The position numbers and the translations under genes were made by a program. A DNA stretch of 5,250 bases from Chroococcidiopsidaceae cyanobacterium CP_BM_RX_35 (GTDB lineage: Bacteria; Cyanobacteriota; Cyanobacteriia; Cyanobacteriales; Chroococcidiopsidaceae): NCBI GenBank assembly GCA_019242465.1, contig JAFAVL010000005.1, positions 1 through 5,250 of the forward strand, read 5' to 3'. Position 1 is the stretch's first letter. Each line of letters starts with the position of its first letter. A model generated the notes under the pieces. That model was not told the DNA's origin. It searched no databases and saw only the letters and a program-made list of their open reading frames with translations. Of the stretch, positions 1 through 5,250 are shown one piece after another.

Positions 1-513
1 ACCCCTTCTCCCTCCGATACGACTTCTCCTTCTACAAGTTCTCCATCTGATACCTCTTCTCCCTCTACAAGCCCTGCTACAAGCCAAACCATAGTAGATG
101 TAGCTGCGAGTAATAACTCCTTCAGCACGCTAGTCCAGGCAGTGAAAGCCGCTGGCTTAACTGGCACTTTGTCTGGGAACGGACCATTAACTCTGTTTGC
201 ACCCACTGATACAGCTTTTGCTGCCTTACCAAAGGGCACTCTGCAAAACCTACTGAAGCCAGCCAACAAACAAAAGCTGGTGAAAATTCTGACTTACCAC
301 GTTGTACCGGGTGACATTACTTCCAGTAAGCTAAAGTCTGGATCAGTGAAAACACTTGAGGGTAGCTCTGTAACTGTCAACGTCGATAACACCAACAATA
401 CAGTTACGGTAAACAAGGCCAAAGTAACTCAGGCTGATATCCCGGCAAGCAATGGAGTGATCCACGCAATCAATAAAGTATTGCTACCACCAGGGGTGAA
501 ACTCAGTAAGTAA
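1..513 (+). CDS. Fasciclin (FAS1) domain protein, 5' end outside window
   Basis: The frame is open from the first base to TAA at 511-513, with a second TAA directly after it, so this is the C-terminal 170 residues of a longer protein. Residues 1-29 are a Ser/Pro/Thr linker. One FAS1 domain follows, about residues 31-165. It shows the family's first conserved block FAPTDTAF (66-73), the central YHVVPG block (99-104) and the C-terminal [12 protein letters not shown] block (152-163). FAS1 domains mediate adhesion or matrix contact outside the cell; in cyanobacteria such proteins usually carry an N-terminal signal peptide, which would lie upstream of the window. A GTG at 142 is inside the domain and is not the start, because the conserved N-terminal part of the domain lies before it. 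The domain assignment is firm; the ligand and exact role cannot be read from sequence. Confidence 0.93.
   Translation, partial: TPSPSDTTSPSTSSPSDTSSPSTSPATSQTIVDVAASNNSFSTLVQAVKAAGLTGTLSGNGPLTLFAPTDTAFAALPKGTLQNLLKPANKQKLVKILTYHVVPGDITSSKLKSGSVKTLEGSSVTVNVDNTNNTVTVNKAKVTQADIPASNGVIHAINKVLLPPGVKLSK
7..72 (+). repeat. Two 33-bp coding repeats in Ser/Pro/Thr linker
   Basis: Positions 7-39 and 40-72 encode two nearly identical 11-residue units, [11 protein letters not shown] and [11 protein letters not shown]. The protein unit is kept while several third codon positions differ. This suggests selection for a flexible, possibly glycosylated spacer rather than a fresh duplication. More units may lie upstream of the window. 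Confidence 0.8.
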
Positions 514-557
514 TAAATTCTAACCATTTGCCTTGTCCTGACCTCCCAGCTGCTATT

Positions 558-596
558 TGGTGCTTTAAGCCGACCTAACTCGGCTAACTTGCACCA
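558..596. terminator. Compound hairpin after the fasciclin gene
   Basis: An outer 6-bp perfect stem (TGGTGC 558-563 with GCACCA 591-596) encloses an inner 6-bp perfect stem (AGCCGA 568-573 with TCGGCT 580-585) and a 6-nt loop. A run of T lies at 605-610, about nine bases past the structure, so it is not a textbook intrinsic terminator. Its position 45 bp after the stop codon makes transcription termination the simplest reading. Folding is by eye only. Confidence 0.45.
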
Positions 597-643
597 GCTT
601 CAAAATTTTTAACAAAATTTCTCAGCAAATCGGTCTACTGTAA

Positions 644-697
644 CGTTTTAGTGGCGTTTTAGCCTGTTTGCACTTATAACCTTTAGTTGACCTTTAC
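644..697 (+). promoter_or_regulatory. Putative heme oxygenase promoter region with phased repeats
   Basis: A TATAAC hexamer at 675-680 resembles a -10 box and lies 33 bp before the ATG; no convincing -35 box is present at the usual distance. Around it are two pairs of short direct repeats, each offset by 11 bp: CGTTTTAG at 644 and 655, and ACCTTTA at 679 and 690. Such spacing puts the repeats on one face of the helix, as for regulator dimers. No known cyanobacterial site (NtcA GTA-N8-TAC or the RpaB HLR1 repeat) fits. Confidence 0.3.
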
Positions 698-712
698 GTT
701 GGGACATTTAAC

Positions 713-1429
713 ATGAGCAGTAATTTAGCAACCAAATTGCGAGAGGGTACGAAAAAAGCCCACACAATGGCGGAAAACGTCGGCTTTGTCAAGTGCTTCT
801 TAAAAGGGGTTGTTGAAAAGAATTCTTACCGCAAGCTGGTCGGCAACCTCTACTTCGTCTACTCAGCGATGGAAGAAGAGATGGAGCGCCACCGTAACCA
901 CCCGATTCTCTCTAAGATTTATTTTCCCCAACTGAATCGGCGTCGCAGCCTAGAACAAGACCTCAGTTTCTACTACGGCAGCAACTGGCGCGAGCAATTG
1001 GTTCTGTCACCAGCCGGAGAAGCCTACGTTCAGCGAATTCGAGAATTAGCCACAAGTGACCCAGAACTGCTTATCTCCCACCTTTATACCCGTTATCTAG
1101 GTGACCTATCTGGGGGACAAATTCTTAAGGGCATTGCTCAGCGGGCGATGAACCTCTCCAATGGGGAAGGTACCGCGTTTTATGAATTTCAAGACATTCC
1201 CGACGAGAAGCAATTCAAAGCCGACTATCGTCAGGCTCTAGACCAACTACCGATTACTGACACTACCGCAGATCGGATTGTAGACGAGGCTAATGCGGCT
1301 TTTGGTATGAATATGAAGCTGTTCCAAGAACTGGAAGGCAATCTGGTTAAAGCAATTGGTCAAATGCTGTTCAACAGCCTAACGCGTCGTCGCACTCGTG
1401 GCAACACAGAATTGGCAACTGCTGAGTAA
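713..1429 (+). CDS. ho1: Heme oxygenase (biliverdin-producing)
   Basis: This 238-residue soluble enzyme opens the heme ring, giving biliverdin IX-alpha, CO and iron, with ferredoxin as the usual electron donor in cyanobacteria. Biliverdin feeds phycocyanobilin and phytochrome chromophores. The proximal heme ligand is His17 in GTKKAHTMAENVGF. The family signature YTRYLGDLSGGQ spans 125-136, with the distal-helix glycines G130, G134, G135 and the water-network aspartate D131. Length matches cyanobacterial HO1. The ATG at 713 gives the standard N-terminus with the histidine at 17; no good Shine-Dalgarno precedes it. The C-terminal tail after about residue 222 is Arg-rich then polar and unlikely to be catalytic. 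Cyanobacteria may carry a second, low-oxygen paralogue (HO2); the sequence cannot rule this out, but constitutive HO1 is the default. No bilin-reductase gene is adjacent. Confidence 0.96.
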   Translation: MSSNLATKLREGTKKAHTMAENVGFVKCFLKGVVEKNSYRKLVGNLYFVYSAMEEEMERHRNHPILSKIYFPQLNRRRSLEQDLSFYYGSNWREQLVLSPAGEAYVQRIRELATSDPELLISHLYTRYLGDLSGGQILKGIAQRAMNLSNGEGTAFYEFQDIPDEKQFKADYRQALDQLPITDTTADRIVDEANAAFGMNMKLFQELEGNLVKAIGQMLFNSLTRRRTRGNTELATAE

Positions 1430-1454
1430 ATTCAGTAGCCAACTTCCTTTTGAC

Positions 1455-1565
1455 TGCTAGAGTTAGAAAATCTCATATCATCTTGTACAATCCTGGGGAC
1501 TGGGTGATGGTGCTTTAGTCATCATCAAGCCTCCAGGATTGTCGGCTTGCAGGGAAACTCTAGCA
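1455..1565. repeat. Nested perfect inverted repeats between ho1 and cobW
   Basis: An outer perfect 10-bp pair (TGCTAGAGTT 1455-1464 with AACTCTAGCA 1556-1565) encloses an inner perfect 10-bp pair (ACAATCCTGG 1487-1496 with CCAGGATTGT 1533-1542). The inner stem extends by a G-T and a G-C pair. A further short stem, TGATG 1505-1509 with CATCA 1523-1527, closes an 11-nt loop. No T run follows, so it is not a classic terminator. It could be a structured 5' leader of cobW, a factor-dependent terminator or attenuator for ho1, or a miniature inverted-repeat element of about 111 bp. No target-site duplication is seen. Confidence 0.6.
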
Positions 1566-1598
1566 CTTCCGTAATCAGTTTAACCAGCATCAAGAGAA

Positions 1599-2645
1599 AT
1601 GGCAGCAAAAATTCCAGTCACGGTAATTACGGGCTTTCTAGGCAGCGGTAAGACTACCCTAATTCGCTACCTGCTACAGCACAACCAGGGATGCCGCATC
1701 GCTGTTTTGGTAAATGAGTTTGGGGAGCTAGGTATTGATGGTGAACTTCTGCGCTCTTGTCAGGTGTGCCCAGAGGACTTAGATAGTGGTGCCAATATAG
1801 TTGAGTTGAACAACGGTTGCCTGTGTTGCACAGTGCAAGAAGAATTTTTGCCCACGATGTTGCAGTTGCTAAAGCGTAAAGACAAGCTCGATCGCATTCT
1901 AATTGAAACCTCTGGACTAGCATTACCTAAGCCGTTGGTCAAAGCTTGCCGCTGGCCAGAAATTCGCAACTCTGCTACGGTAGACGCAGTGATTGCGGTG
2001 GTCGATTGTGCCGCTGTGGCAGCCGGGACATTTGCTAGTGCACCAGAGGCAGTAGAGCAAGAGCGGCAAGCAGATCCTAACTTAGAACATGAGACACCGT
2101 TGCAAGAACTGTTTGAAGATCAACTGGCTTGTGCGGATTTAGTCGTACTCACGAAGCTTGATTTAATTGATGCTCCGACACAGGTATATGTGAATGATCT
2201 CATTCAACAAGAGTTGCCTAGAGTTGTGAAAATTGTGCCAGCGCTCAACGGACAAATTGACTCTAGTGTTTTACTGGGATTCCAAGCGGCAGTGGAAGAA
2301 GATTTAGCTGCCCGTCCTAGCCATCATGATACTGAGGCAAACCACGAACACGACGAGGAGATCGCCTCAACGCACCTAGTCTTACCACGCTCCTTTGACC
2401 CAGAATCTTTAAAGAATCGGTTACAAACGCTAGCACAACAGCAAGAGATTTACCGAGTTAAGGGATTTGTTGCCGTACCTAACAAATCGATGCGGTTGGT
2501 GTTGCAAGGGGTGGGAACGCGATTTGAGCAGTTCTATGACCGTCCGTGGCGACCAGAGGAGCCTCAGCAAACCCAATTAGTTTTCATTGGTCGGGCGCTC
2601 AATCCGTCTGAAATTGAGTCGCAATTGGTTGCATTACCTAGCTAG
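1599..2645 (+). CDS. cobW: CobW-type metal-chaperone GTPase
   Basis: This 348-residue cytosolic G3E P-loop GTPase matches the CobW subgroup tied to cobalamin synthesis, where the protein is thought to deliver cobalt. Walker A is GFLGSGKTT (12-20). The metal site CLCC is at 74-77, within NNGCLCCT. The Walker B-like ETSGLALPKPLV is at 103-114, and the base-recognition motif reads TKLD (185-188) rather than NKxD. A histidine-rich linker (H242, H243, H249, H251) separates the GTPase from the CobW C-terminal domain, about 256-346. Segments such as GIDGELLRSC, ETPLQELFEDQLACADLVV and LALPKPLV resemble genuine CobW more than the zinc-responsive COG0523 proteins. Against this, no cobN or other cob gene is adjacent and no Zur-like palindrome is evident, so zinc delivery remains possible. 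The ATG at 1599 starts just before the first beta strand, as usual; its ribosome site is weak (AAGAGA, close to the start). Confidence 0.88.
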   Translation: MAAKIPVTVITGFLGSGKTTLIRYLLQHNQGCRIAVLVNEFGELGIDGELLRSCQVCPEDLDSGANIVELNNGCLCCTVQEEFLPTMLQLLKRKDKLDRILIETSGLALPKPLVKACRWPEIRNSATVDAVIAVVDCAAVAAGTFASAPEAVEQERQADPNLEHETPLQELFEDQLACADLVVLTKLDLIDAPTQVYVNDLIQQELPRVVKIVPALNGQIDSSVLLGFQAAVEEDLAARPSHHDTEANHEHDEEIASTHLVLPRSFDPESLKNRLQTLAQQQEIYRVKGFVAVPNKSMRLVLQGVGTRFEQFYDRPWRPEEPQQTQLVFIGRALNPSEIESQLVALPS

Positions 2646-2658
2646 TGAACGAAGAGGC

Positions 2659-2688
2659 AGCTCCGACAGAACGTTGAGTCGTTGAGCT
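2659..2688 (+). terminator. Hairpin after cobW, possible terminator
   Basis: AGCTC (2659-2663) pairs with GAGCT (2684-2688). Inside it CGAC (2664-2667) pairs with GTCG (2678-2681), leaving a two-base bulge and a ten-base loop. It begins 14 bp after the cobW stop. No T tract follows. Part of it (2661-2673) recurs with one mismatch at 3781-3793, after sepF. Confidence 0.4.
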
Positions 2689-2718
2689 AAAATCCAAACT
2701 GGTATAGATGGCGAAGAG

Positions 2719-2782
2719 ATAAATTCTCCGTGAAACTACTGTTTTATAAAAATAAATTCTCCGTAAAACCACTGCTTTATAA
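2719..2782. repeat. Tandem 33-bp repeat, two copies
   Basis: Positions 2719-2749 and 2752-2782 match at 28 of 31 bases, with a period of 33 bp. Both contain AAATTCTCCGT and end in an A/T-rich TTTATAA. The three differences are transitions (2732/2765, 2737/2770, 2742/2775). Each copy runs into a -10-like hexamer, TATAAA at 2745-2750 and TATAAT at 2778-2783, but no good -35 box accompanies them. The units are adjacent with no spacer between them, so this is not a CRISPR array. Confidence 0.75.
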
Positions 2783-2822
2783 TAGATATTAAGTAGGTTT
2801 TTATCCCATGAAATCACCGAGA

Positions 2823-2850
2823 AAATTCAAATAAGTAAGTAAAACCACTG
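2823..2850. repeat. Degenerate third copy of the 33-bp repeat
   Basis: AAATTC (2823-2828) and, ten bases later, GTAAAACCACTG (2839-2850) occur in the same order as in the second unit. The 12-base part is identical to 2763-2774. The copy is interrupted by about ten unrelated bases and lacks the A/T-rich end. Confidence 0.5.
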
Positions 2851-2877
2851 AAATCTTCTTACCCTCGGAAGCAGGAC

Positions 2878-2891
2878 CCGTAAAAATACGG
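2878..2891. other. Small stem-loop in the sepF upstream region
   Basis: CCGTA (2878-2882) and TACGG (2887-2891) form a 5-bp perfect stem with an AAAA loop. It is too short to assign a role and could be chance. Confidence 0.3.
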
Positions 2892-3085
2892 AAGACTTCT
2901 CATCTGATTAATGTGAGACTCAGTTGCAGACGCTTTAAATAGCTCAAAACCCAGATTCTAATTCACATCAGGTGGGTTGAGTAAAGATTCTTGTGCAAAG
3001 ATTGGGGCATTTGTTTGCAAAAGATGATAAAAAGCTGGACTAAAGCAATTAAAGGCAAAAAAACAACCAACTTTAGAAATAAATT

Positions 3086-3124
3086 GGAGGTAAGCTATTG
3101 ATAAAAATTGTGTTTCCAAGTTAA
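3086..3124 (+). other. Strong Shine-Dalgarno with 8-codon mini-frame before sepF
   Basis: GGAGGT at 3086-3091 is a full anti-Shine-Dalgarno match. It lies six bases before a TTG (3098) that opens an eight-codon frame (MIKIVFPS) ending at TAA 3122-3124. The frame is the same as sepF but is closed by this stop and another at 3152. It could be a leader peptide or the remnant of a lost start, or it could be chance; sepF itself has only a weak GAGG at 3143. Confidence 0.2.
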
Positions 3125-3157
3125 CTATTAACAGAATGTTTCGAGGCAGAGTAAACA

Positions 3158-3742
3158 GTGAACAATATTTTTTCAAAACTTCGAGATTTGGTTGGGCTAA
3201 ATGACCCAGTGGAATACGAGTACGAGTACGAAGAAGAAGGGGATGAGTACCAAAACCCTTATCAGGAAGAAACTCCCCAGATGCCACCAGAAGAAGAGCG
3301 GCGTCGTCGTCGGATTCGAGAGCGGGTTACCATTGCTTCTGAGCCAGGAATAGAACCGAATATGAACAATGTGGTTGGGATGCCAAGAGCCGTCAGCAGT
3401 ATTGCAGAAGTTATTGTCATGGAGCCGCGCTCATTTGAGGAAATGCCTCAGGTAATTCAAGCTTTGCGGGAGCGCAAGTCAATTGTATTAAATCTGACAA
3501 TGATGGACCCAGATCAGGCTCAGCGAGCGGTAGATTTTGTTGCCGGCGGTACCTTCGCTATTGAGGGGCATCAAGAGCGAGTGGGTGAGAGTATCTTTCT
3601 ATTTACGCCTATCTGTGTTCAGGTTACTACTCAGTCTGGAGTAGTCCATCAAGCACCGCCTCAAGTGCTTCATACCCCCCGCCCAGTCACACCCACTCCC
3701 GCTTGGACTCCAGAGAATACTAGAATAGCTCAGTCAAGTTAA
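3158..3742 (+). CDS. sepF: Cell division protein SepF (Cdv2)
   Basis: This 194-residue protein anchors and bundles FtsZ filaments at the division site under the membrane. Residues 1-14 ([13 protein letters not shown]) form the amphipathic helix expected for membrane binding. An acidic tyrosine-rich linker follows (18-38), then a Glu/Arg-rich stretch with five consecutive arginines (46-57). The SepF core (DUF552) spans about 81-157, with [20 protein letters not shown] (85-104) and the conserved glycine turn [11 protein letters not shown] (127-137) that forms the dimer face. A Pro-rich tail (166-184) is not part of the core. The GTG at 3158 is the first possible start, because a TAA lies in frame two codons before it, and it gives the usual family N-terminus. 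GAGG at 3143-3146 may serve as a distant ribosome site. proC follows on the same strand 140 bp downstream, a linkage common in cyanobacteria. Confidence 0.95.
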   Translation: MNNIFSKLRDLVGLNDPVEYEYEYEEEGDEYQNPYQEETPQMPPEEERRRRRIRERVTIASEPGIEPNMNNVVGMPRAVSSIAEVIVMEPRSFEEMPQVIQALRERKSIVLNLTMMDPDQAQRAVDFVAGGTFAIEGHQERVGESIFLFTPICVQVTTQSGVVHQAPPQVLHTPRPVTPTPAWTPENTRIAQSS

Positions 3743-3767
3743 AGTGTTGAGCTTGCAATCTTCGTAG

Positions 3768-3789
3768 CTGCCGGAGCTGTCTCCGGCAG
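3768..3789. terminator. GC-rich hairpin between sepF and proC
   Basis: A perfect 9-bp stem (CTGCCGGAG 3768-3776 with CTCCGGCAG 3781-3789) closes on a four-base CTGT loop, 25 bp after the sepF stop. No T run follows, so it may act as a factor-dependent terminator, an RNA-stabilising 3' end, or a dispersed palindromic repeat. It implies that proC may have its own promoter. Confidence 0.6.
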
Positions 3790-3869
3790 AACGCTATCGT
3801 TGAATTAGGACAGGCTCTACCAGCACTGCCCTGAAAATAAGCTCGTAACTTCACCACTCGGTTTGAGAT

Positions 3870-3874
3870 AGGAA
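3870..3874 (+). promoter_or_regulatory. Shine-Dalgarno deciding the TTG start of proC
   Basis: AGGAA ends eight bases before the TTG at 3883. It supports this unusual start codon, which directly precedes the VKFGLIGGG nucleotide-binding strand expected at the N-terminus. Confidence 0.65.
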
Positions 3875-3882
3875 TTATTCAG

Positions 3883-4743
3883 TTGGTCAAGTTTGGTTTG
3901 ATTGGTGGCGGGGTAATGGGAGAAGCGCTATTATCCCGCTTAATTAATAAACAGATTTATCGACCGTCAGAAGTCTTAGTGAGCGAACCGCAGCAGCAAC
4001 GCCGAATTTTTTTAGAGCAGCAATACGGCGTTCAGGTGACAGATGATAATCGAGCGGTTGCTCAAGCAGTGCAGGTATTGCTTTTAGCCATTAAACCTCA
4101 AGTTTTTTCTGCCGTAGCTCAGTCGTTGCAAGATGTGGTAACTACACTGGTGGCTCAAGGTTCTGGCGAAGGCAGTTCCTTAGCTCGAAGAGCGCCAGCT
4201 CAAGAGCTGCCGTTGGTGATTTCAATTATGGCAGGTGTGCCGCTGAACTATTTAGAAACGGCTTTTCCCCATTTGCCGATTATCCGAGCCATGCCTAATA
4301 CCCCAGCAACTGTAGGAGCTGGGATGACAGCGATCGCTCTTGGTCAGCATACTGATGCAACCCACGAAACAATAGCGCGGCAACTGTTTGCAGCGGTGGG
4401 GGAAGTAGTTGAAATCCCAGAGACTCTCATGGATGCTGTGACGGGGCTATCGGGTTCGGGACCAGCTTATGTCGCGCTGATGGTGGAAGCGCTGGCGGAT
4501 GGAGGTGTCGCAGTTGGGTTGCCAAGAGCGATCGCGATGCAGCTAGCACTGCAAACTGTTCAAGGGACAGCTCAGTTATTGCAAGAGACTGGAATGCACC
4601 CAGCAGAATTGAAAGACCGCGTTACTAGCCCCGGTGGAACTACCATTGCTGGGATAGCAGCACTGGAGCAGGCAGGGTTCCGCTCAGCTCTAATAGCAGC
4701 AGTTCGAGCCGCTAAGGAGCGAGCGGAGGAGTTGGGGAGATGA
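3883..4743 (+). CDS. proC: Pyrroline-5-carboxylate reductase
   Basis: This cytosolic enzyme reduces 1-pyrroline-5-carboxylate to L-proline with NAD(P)H, the last step of proline synthesis. The 286 residues begin with the Rossmann motif GLIGGGVMGEALL (5-17). IKPQ (70-73) closes the nucleotide site, MPNTPATVGAG (137-147) is typical of the family, and GLSGSGPAY (188-196) opens the helical dimerisation domain. The P5CR signature runs from LKDRVTSPGGTTIAG at 243-257, with the catalytic-site threonines. Translation starts at TTG, supported by a good ribosome site. The protein is somewhat longer than many ProC proteins, and residues 92-106 look like an extra segment inserted before the LPLVISIMAGV strand (109-119). 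That surface loop should be tolerated, since all motifs remain intact and the frame is unbroken. Two HIP1 octamers lie within the gene. Confidence 0.96.
   Translation: MVKFGLIGGGVMGEALLSRLINKQIYRPSEVLVSEPQQQRRIFLEQQYGVQVTDDNRAVAQAVQVLLLAIKPQVFSAVAQSLQDVVTTLVAQGSGEGSSLARRAPAQELPLVISIMAGVPLNYLETAFPHLPIIRAMPNTPATVGAGMTAIALGQHTDATHETIARQLFAAVGEVVEIPETLMDAVTGLSGSGPAYVALMVEALADGGVAVGLPRAIAMQLALQTVQGTAQLLQETGMHPAELKDRVTSPGGTTIAGIAALEQAGFRSALIAAVRAAKERAEELGR
4153..4204. mobile_element. 45-bp in-frame insertion in proC, possible miniature repeat
   Basis: The 7-bp sequence GCTCAAG occurs at 4153-4159 and again at 4198-4204, exactly 45 bp (15 codons) apart. Between them are 38 bp whose ends contain an inverted repeat, CTGGCG (4163-4168) with CGCCAG (4193-4198). 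Removing one repeat plus the 38 bp restores a continuous TTLVAQELPLVISIMAGV, the spacing normal for ProC. This pattern resembles a small dispersed element that duplicated its target. A slipped or recombinational expansion is the alternative. Confidence 0.5.
4330..4337. repeat. HIP1 octamer GCGATCGC
   Basis: This is a perfect HIP1 palindrome, over-represented in many cyanobacterial genomes. It lies in frame inside proC, across codons for Ala-Ile-Ala. Confidence 0.9.
4528..4535. repeat. HIP1 octamer GCGATCGC
   Basis: This is a second perfect HIP1 site, 198 bp after the first and also within proC, again encoding Ala-Ile-Ala (216-218). Confidence 0.9.
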
Positions 4744-4781
4744 AGGCAGAGGGGCAGGGAGCAGGGGAGAGTAGAGAGCAG
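4744..4781. repeat. Purine-rich degenerate GCAGGGGA-like repeat
   Basis: Immediately after the proC stop there is an almost pure G/A tract with recurring GCAG units (4746, 4754, 4761 and 4778) separated by G-rich stretches. Similar G/A/C-poor short tandem repeats are common in intergenic DNA of larger cyanobacterial genomes. No function is assigned. Confidence 0.5.
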
Positions 4782-4890
4782 ACCTGTTCCTTTGCTAGAT
4801 GGGTTTACAATTAAACTAAGGTATGTAATATCTTGATGTTGACAAGGGTGTGATGACTCTAGCTTGCAAGTGGGTTGAAATTATTATTGA

Positions 4891-5250
4891 GTGAATTATC
4901 CTGCGCTGTCTCCAGAACTCGATCTCAAGAGTATATTTCCGTTTGAGCTGGATGAGTTTCAGCAGGAGGCAATCGCTGCCCTGAATGCTGGTCGCTCAGT
5001 TGTTGTCTGCGCCCCTACAGGAGCAGGGAAAACATTAATTGGGGAGTATGCAATTTATCGTGCCCTTGCTGGAGGACGGCGGGTGTTTTATACTACCCCC
5101 CTCAAAGCGCTGTCGAATCAGAAATTGCGTGACTTCCGTGAGCGCTTTGGCTACCAGACGGTGGGTTTGTTAACTGGCGATGCCTCAATCAACCGAGATG
5201 CTCCTATCTTGGTGATGACGACAGAAATTTTTCGCAACATGCTTTACGGC
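4891..5250 (+). CDS. Ski2-like DEAD/DEAH-box helicase, 3' end outside window
   Basis: The first 120 codons of a superfamily 2 helicase run off the window with no stop. After a short leader comes a Q-motif-like FPFELDEFQQEAI (16-28). Walker A (motif I) is APTGAGKT at 41-48. Motif Ia is TTPLKALSNQK (68-78), motif Ib GLLTGD (92-97) and motif Ic VMTTEIFRNML (108-118). The DEVH-type motif II would come just past the window end. This order and wording fit the Ski2/Mtr4-like branch, including the large cyanobacterial and actinobacterial HelY-like proteins of roughly 900 residues, thought to act on RNA. GTG at 4891 is chosen because an in-frame TGA lies directly before it and the N-terminus is short in this family; no clear ribosome site is seen. 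TTGACA at 4839-4844 could be a -35 box but lacks a convincing -10. Confidence 0.93.
   Translation, partial: MNYPALSPELDLKSIFPFELDEFQQEAIAALNAGRSVVVCAPTGAGKTLIGEYAIYRALAGGRRVFYTTPLKALSNQKLRDFRERFGYQTVGLLTGDASINRDAPILVMTTEIFRNMLYG

Larger units (their letters stand above)
2646..3157. other. 512-bp region with no supported gene
   Basis: No reading frame here has a plausible start, length and recognisable product on either strand. A minus-strand open frame over 2958-3287 runs antisense into the sepF 5' end and looks accidental. The region is AT-rich and holds the cobW hairpin, the 33-bp tandem repeats (2719-2782), a degenerate third copy (2823-2850), a small CCGTA/TACGG stem-loop (2878-2891), an AACCCA/TGGGTT inverted repeat (2948-2953 with 2973-2978) and the sepF leader. 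In many cyanobacteria a YggS/PipY-type PLP-binding protein gene stands upstream of sepF; none is found here. Confidence 0.7.

Noticed and set aside
142..144. GTG as start of the fasciclin gene
   Set aside because: The frame is open to the window edge, and the conserved start of the FAS1 domain ([15 protein letters not shown]) lies before this codon.
1886..1896. CGATCGC-containing site in cobW as HIP1
   Set aside because: It reads TCGATCGC, one base off the GCGATCGC octamer.
1654..1969. Two minus-strand open frames inside cobW
   Set aside because: They are antisense to the conserved GTPase motifs of CobW and resemble no family.
2719..2850. CRISPR array
   Set aside because: The units directly abut with no spacers, the third copy is broken, and no cas gene is present.
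2958..3287. 109-codon open frame on the minus strand
   Set aside because: It runs antisense across the sepF start and its well-supported acidic linker, has no recognisable domain, and its composition looks like a reading-frame shadow.
4839..4844. TTGACA as promoter -35 box of the helicase gene
   Set aside because: No acceptable -10 hexamer is found 16-18 bp downstream; a single hexamer is not enough.

Overview
This window is a stretch of cyanobacterial chromosome with all recognisable genes on the + strand. The cyanobacterial call rests on a HemO-type heme oxygenase of the phycobilin pathway, a SepF (Cdv2) cell-division gene followed by proC, and two GCGATCGC (HIP1) octamers. Genus cannot be decided from the sequence. 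Three of the six genes use non-ATG starts: GTG for sepF and for the helicase, TTG for proC.

Layout: 1-513 is the 3' part of a secreted-type fasciclin (FAS1) protein, with a Ser/Pro/Thr-rich repeated linker before the domain. A 199-bp gap follows, with a compound hairpin and a promoter-like region carrying helically phased short repeats. Next is heme oxygenase (713-1429), then a 169-bp gap holding two nested perfect 10-bp inverted repeats. After that comes a CobW-type metal-chaperone GTPase (1599-2645). Positions 2646-3157 form a 512-bp region with no supported gene; it holds a putative terminator hairpin, a tandem 33-bp repeat with a third degenerate copy, and small stem-loops. sepF (3158-3742) and proC (3883-4743) are separated by 140 bp containing a strong GC-rich hairpin. 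A purine-rich repeat tract follows proC, and the window ends inside the first helicase domain of a Ski2-like DEAD-box helicase (4891 onward).

The genes are mostly housekeeping: heme to biliverdin, cobalt or zinc delivery, Z-ring tethering, proline synthesis and RNA handling. They do not form one pathway. Heme oxygenase and CobW both touch tetrapyrrole metabolism, but their gap and the structured spacer argue against a simple operon. I do not see a new multi-gene system. The most unusual items are small: a 45-bp in-frame insertion in proC flanked by a 7-bp direct repeat, which looks like a miniature mobile repeat that landed in a coding gene; the nested inverted repeat before cobW; and the tandem repeats before sepF.
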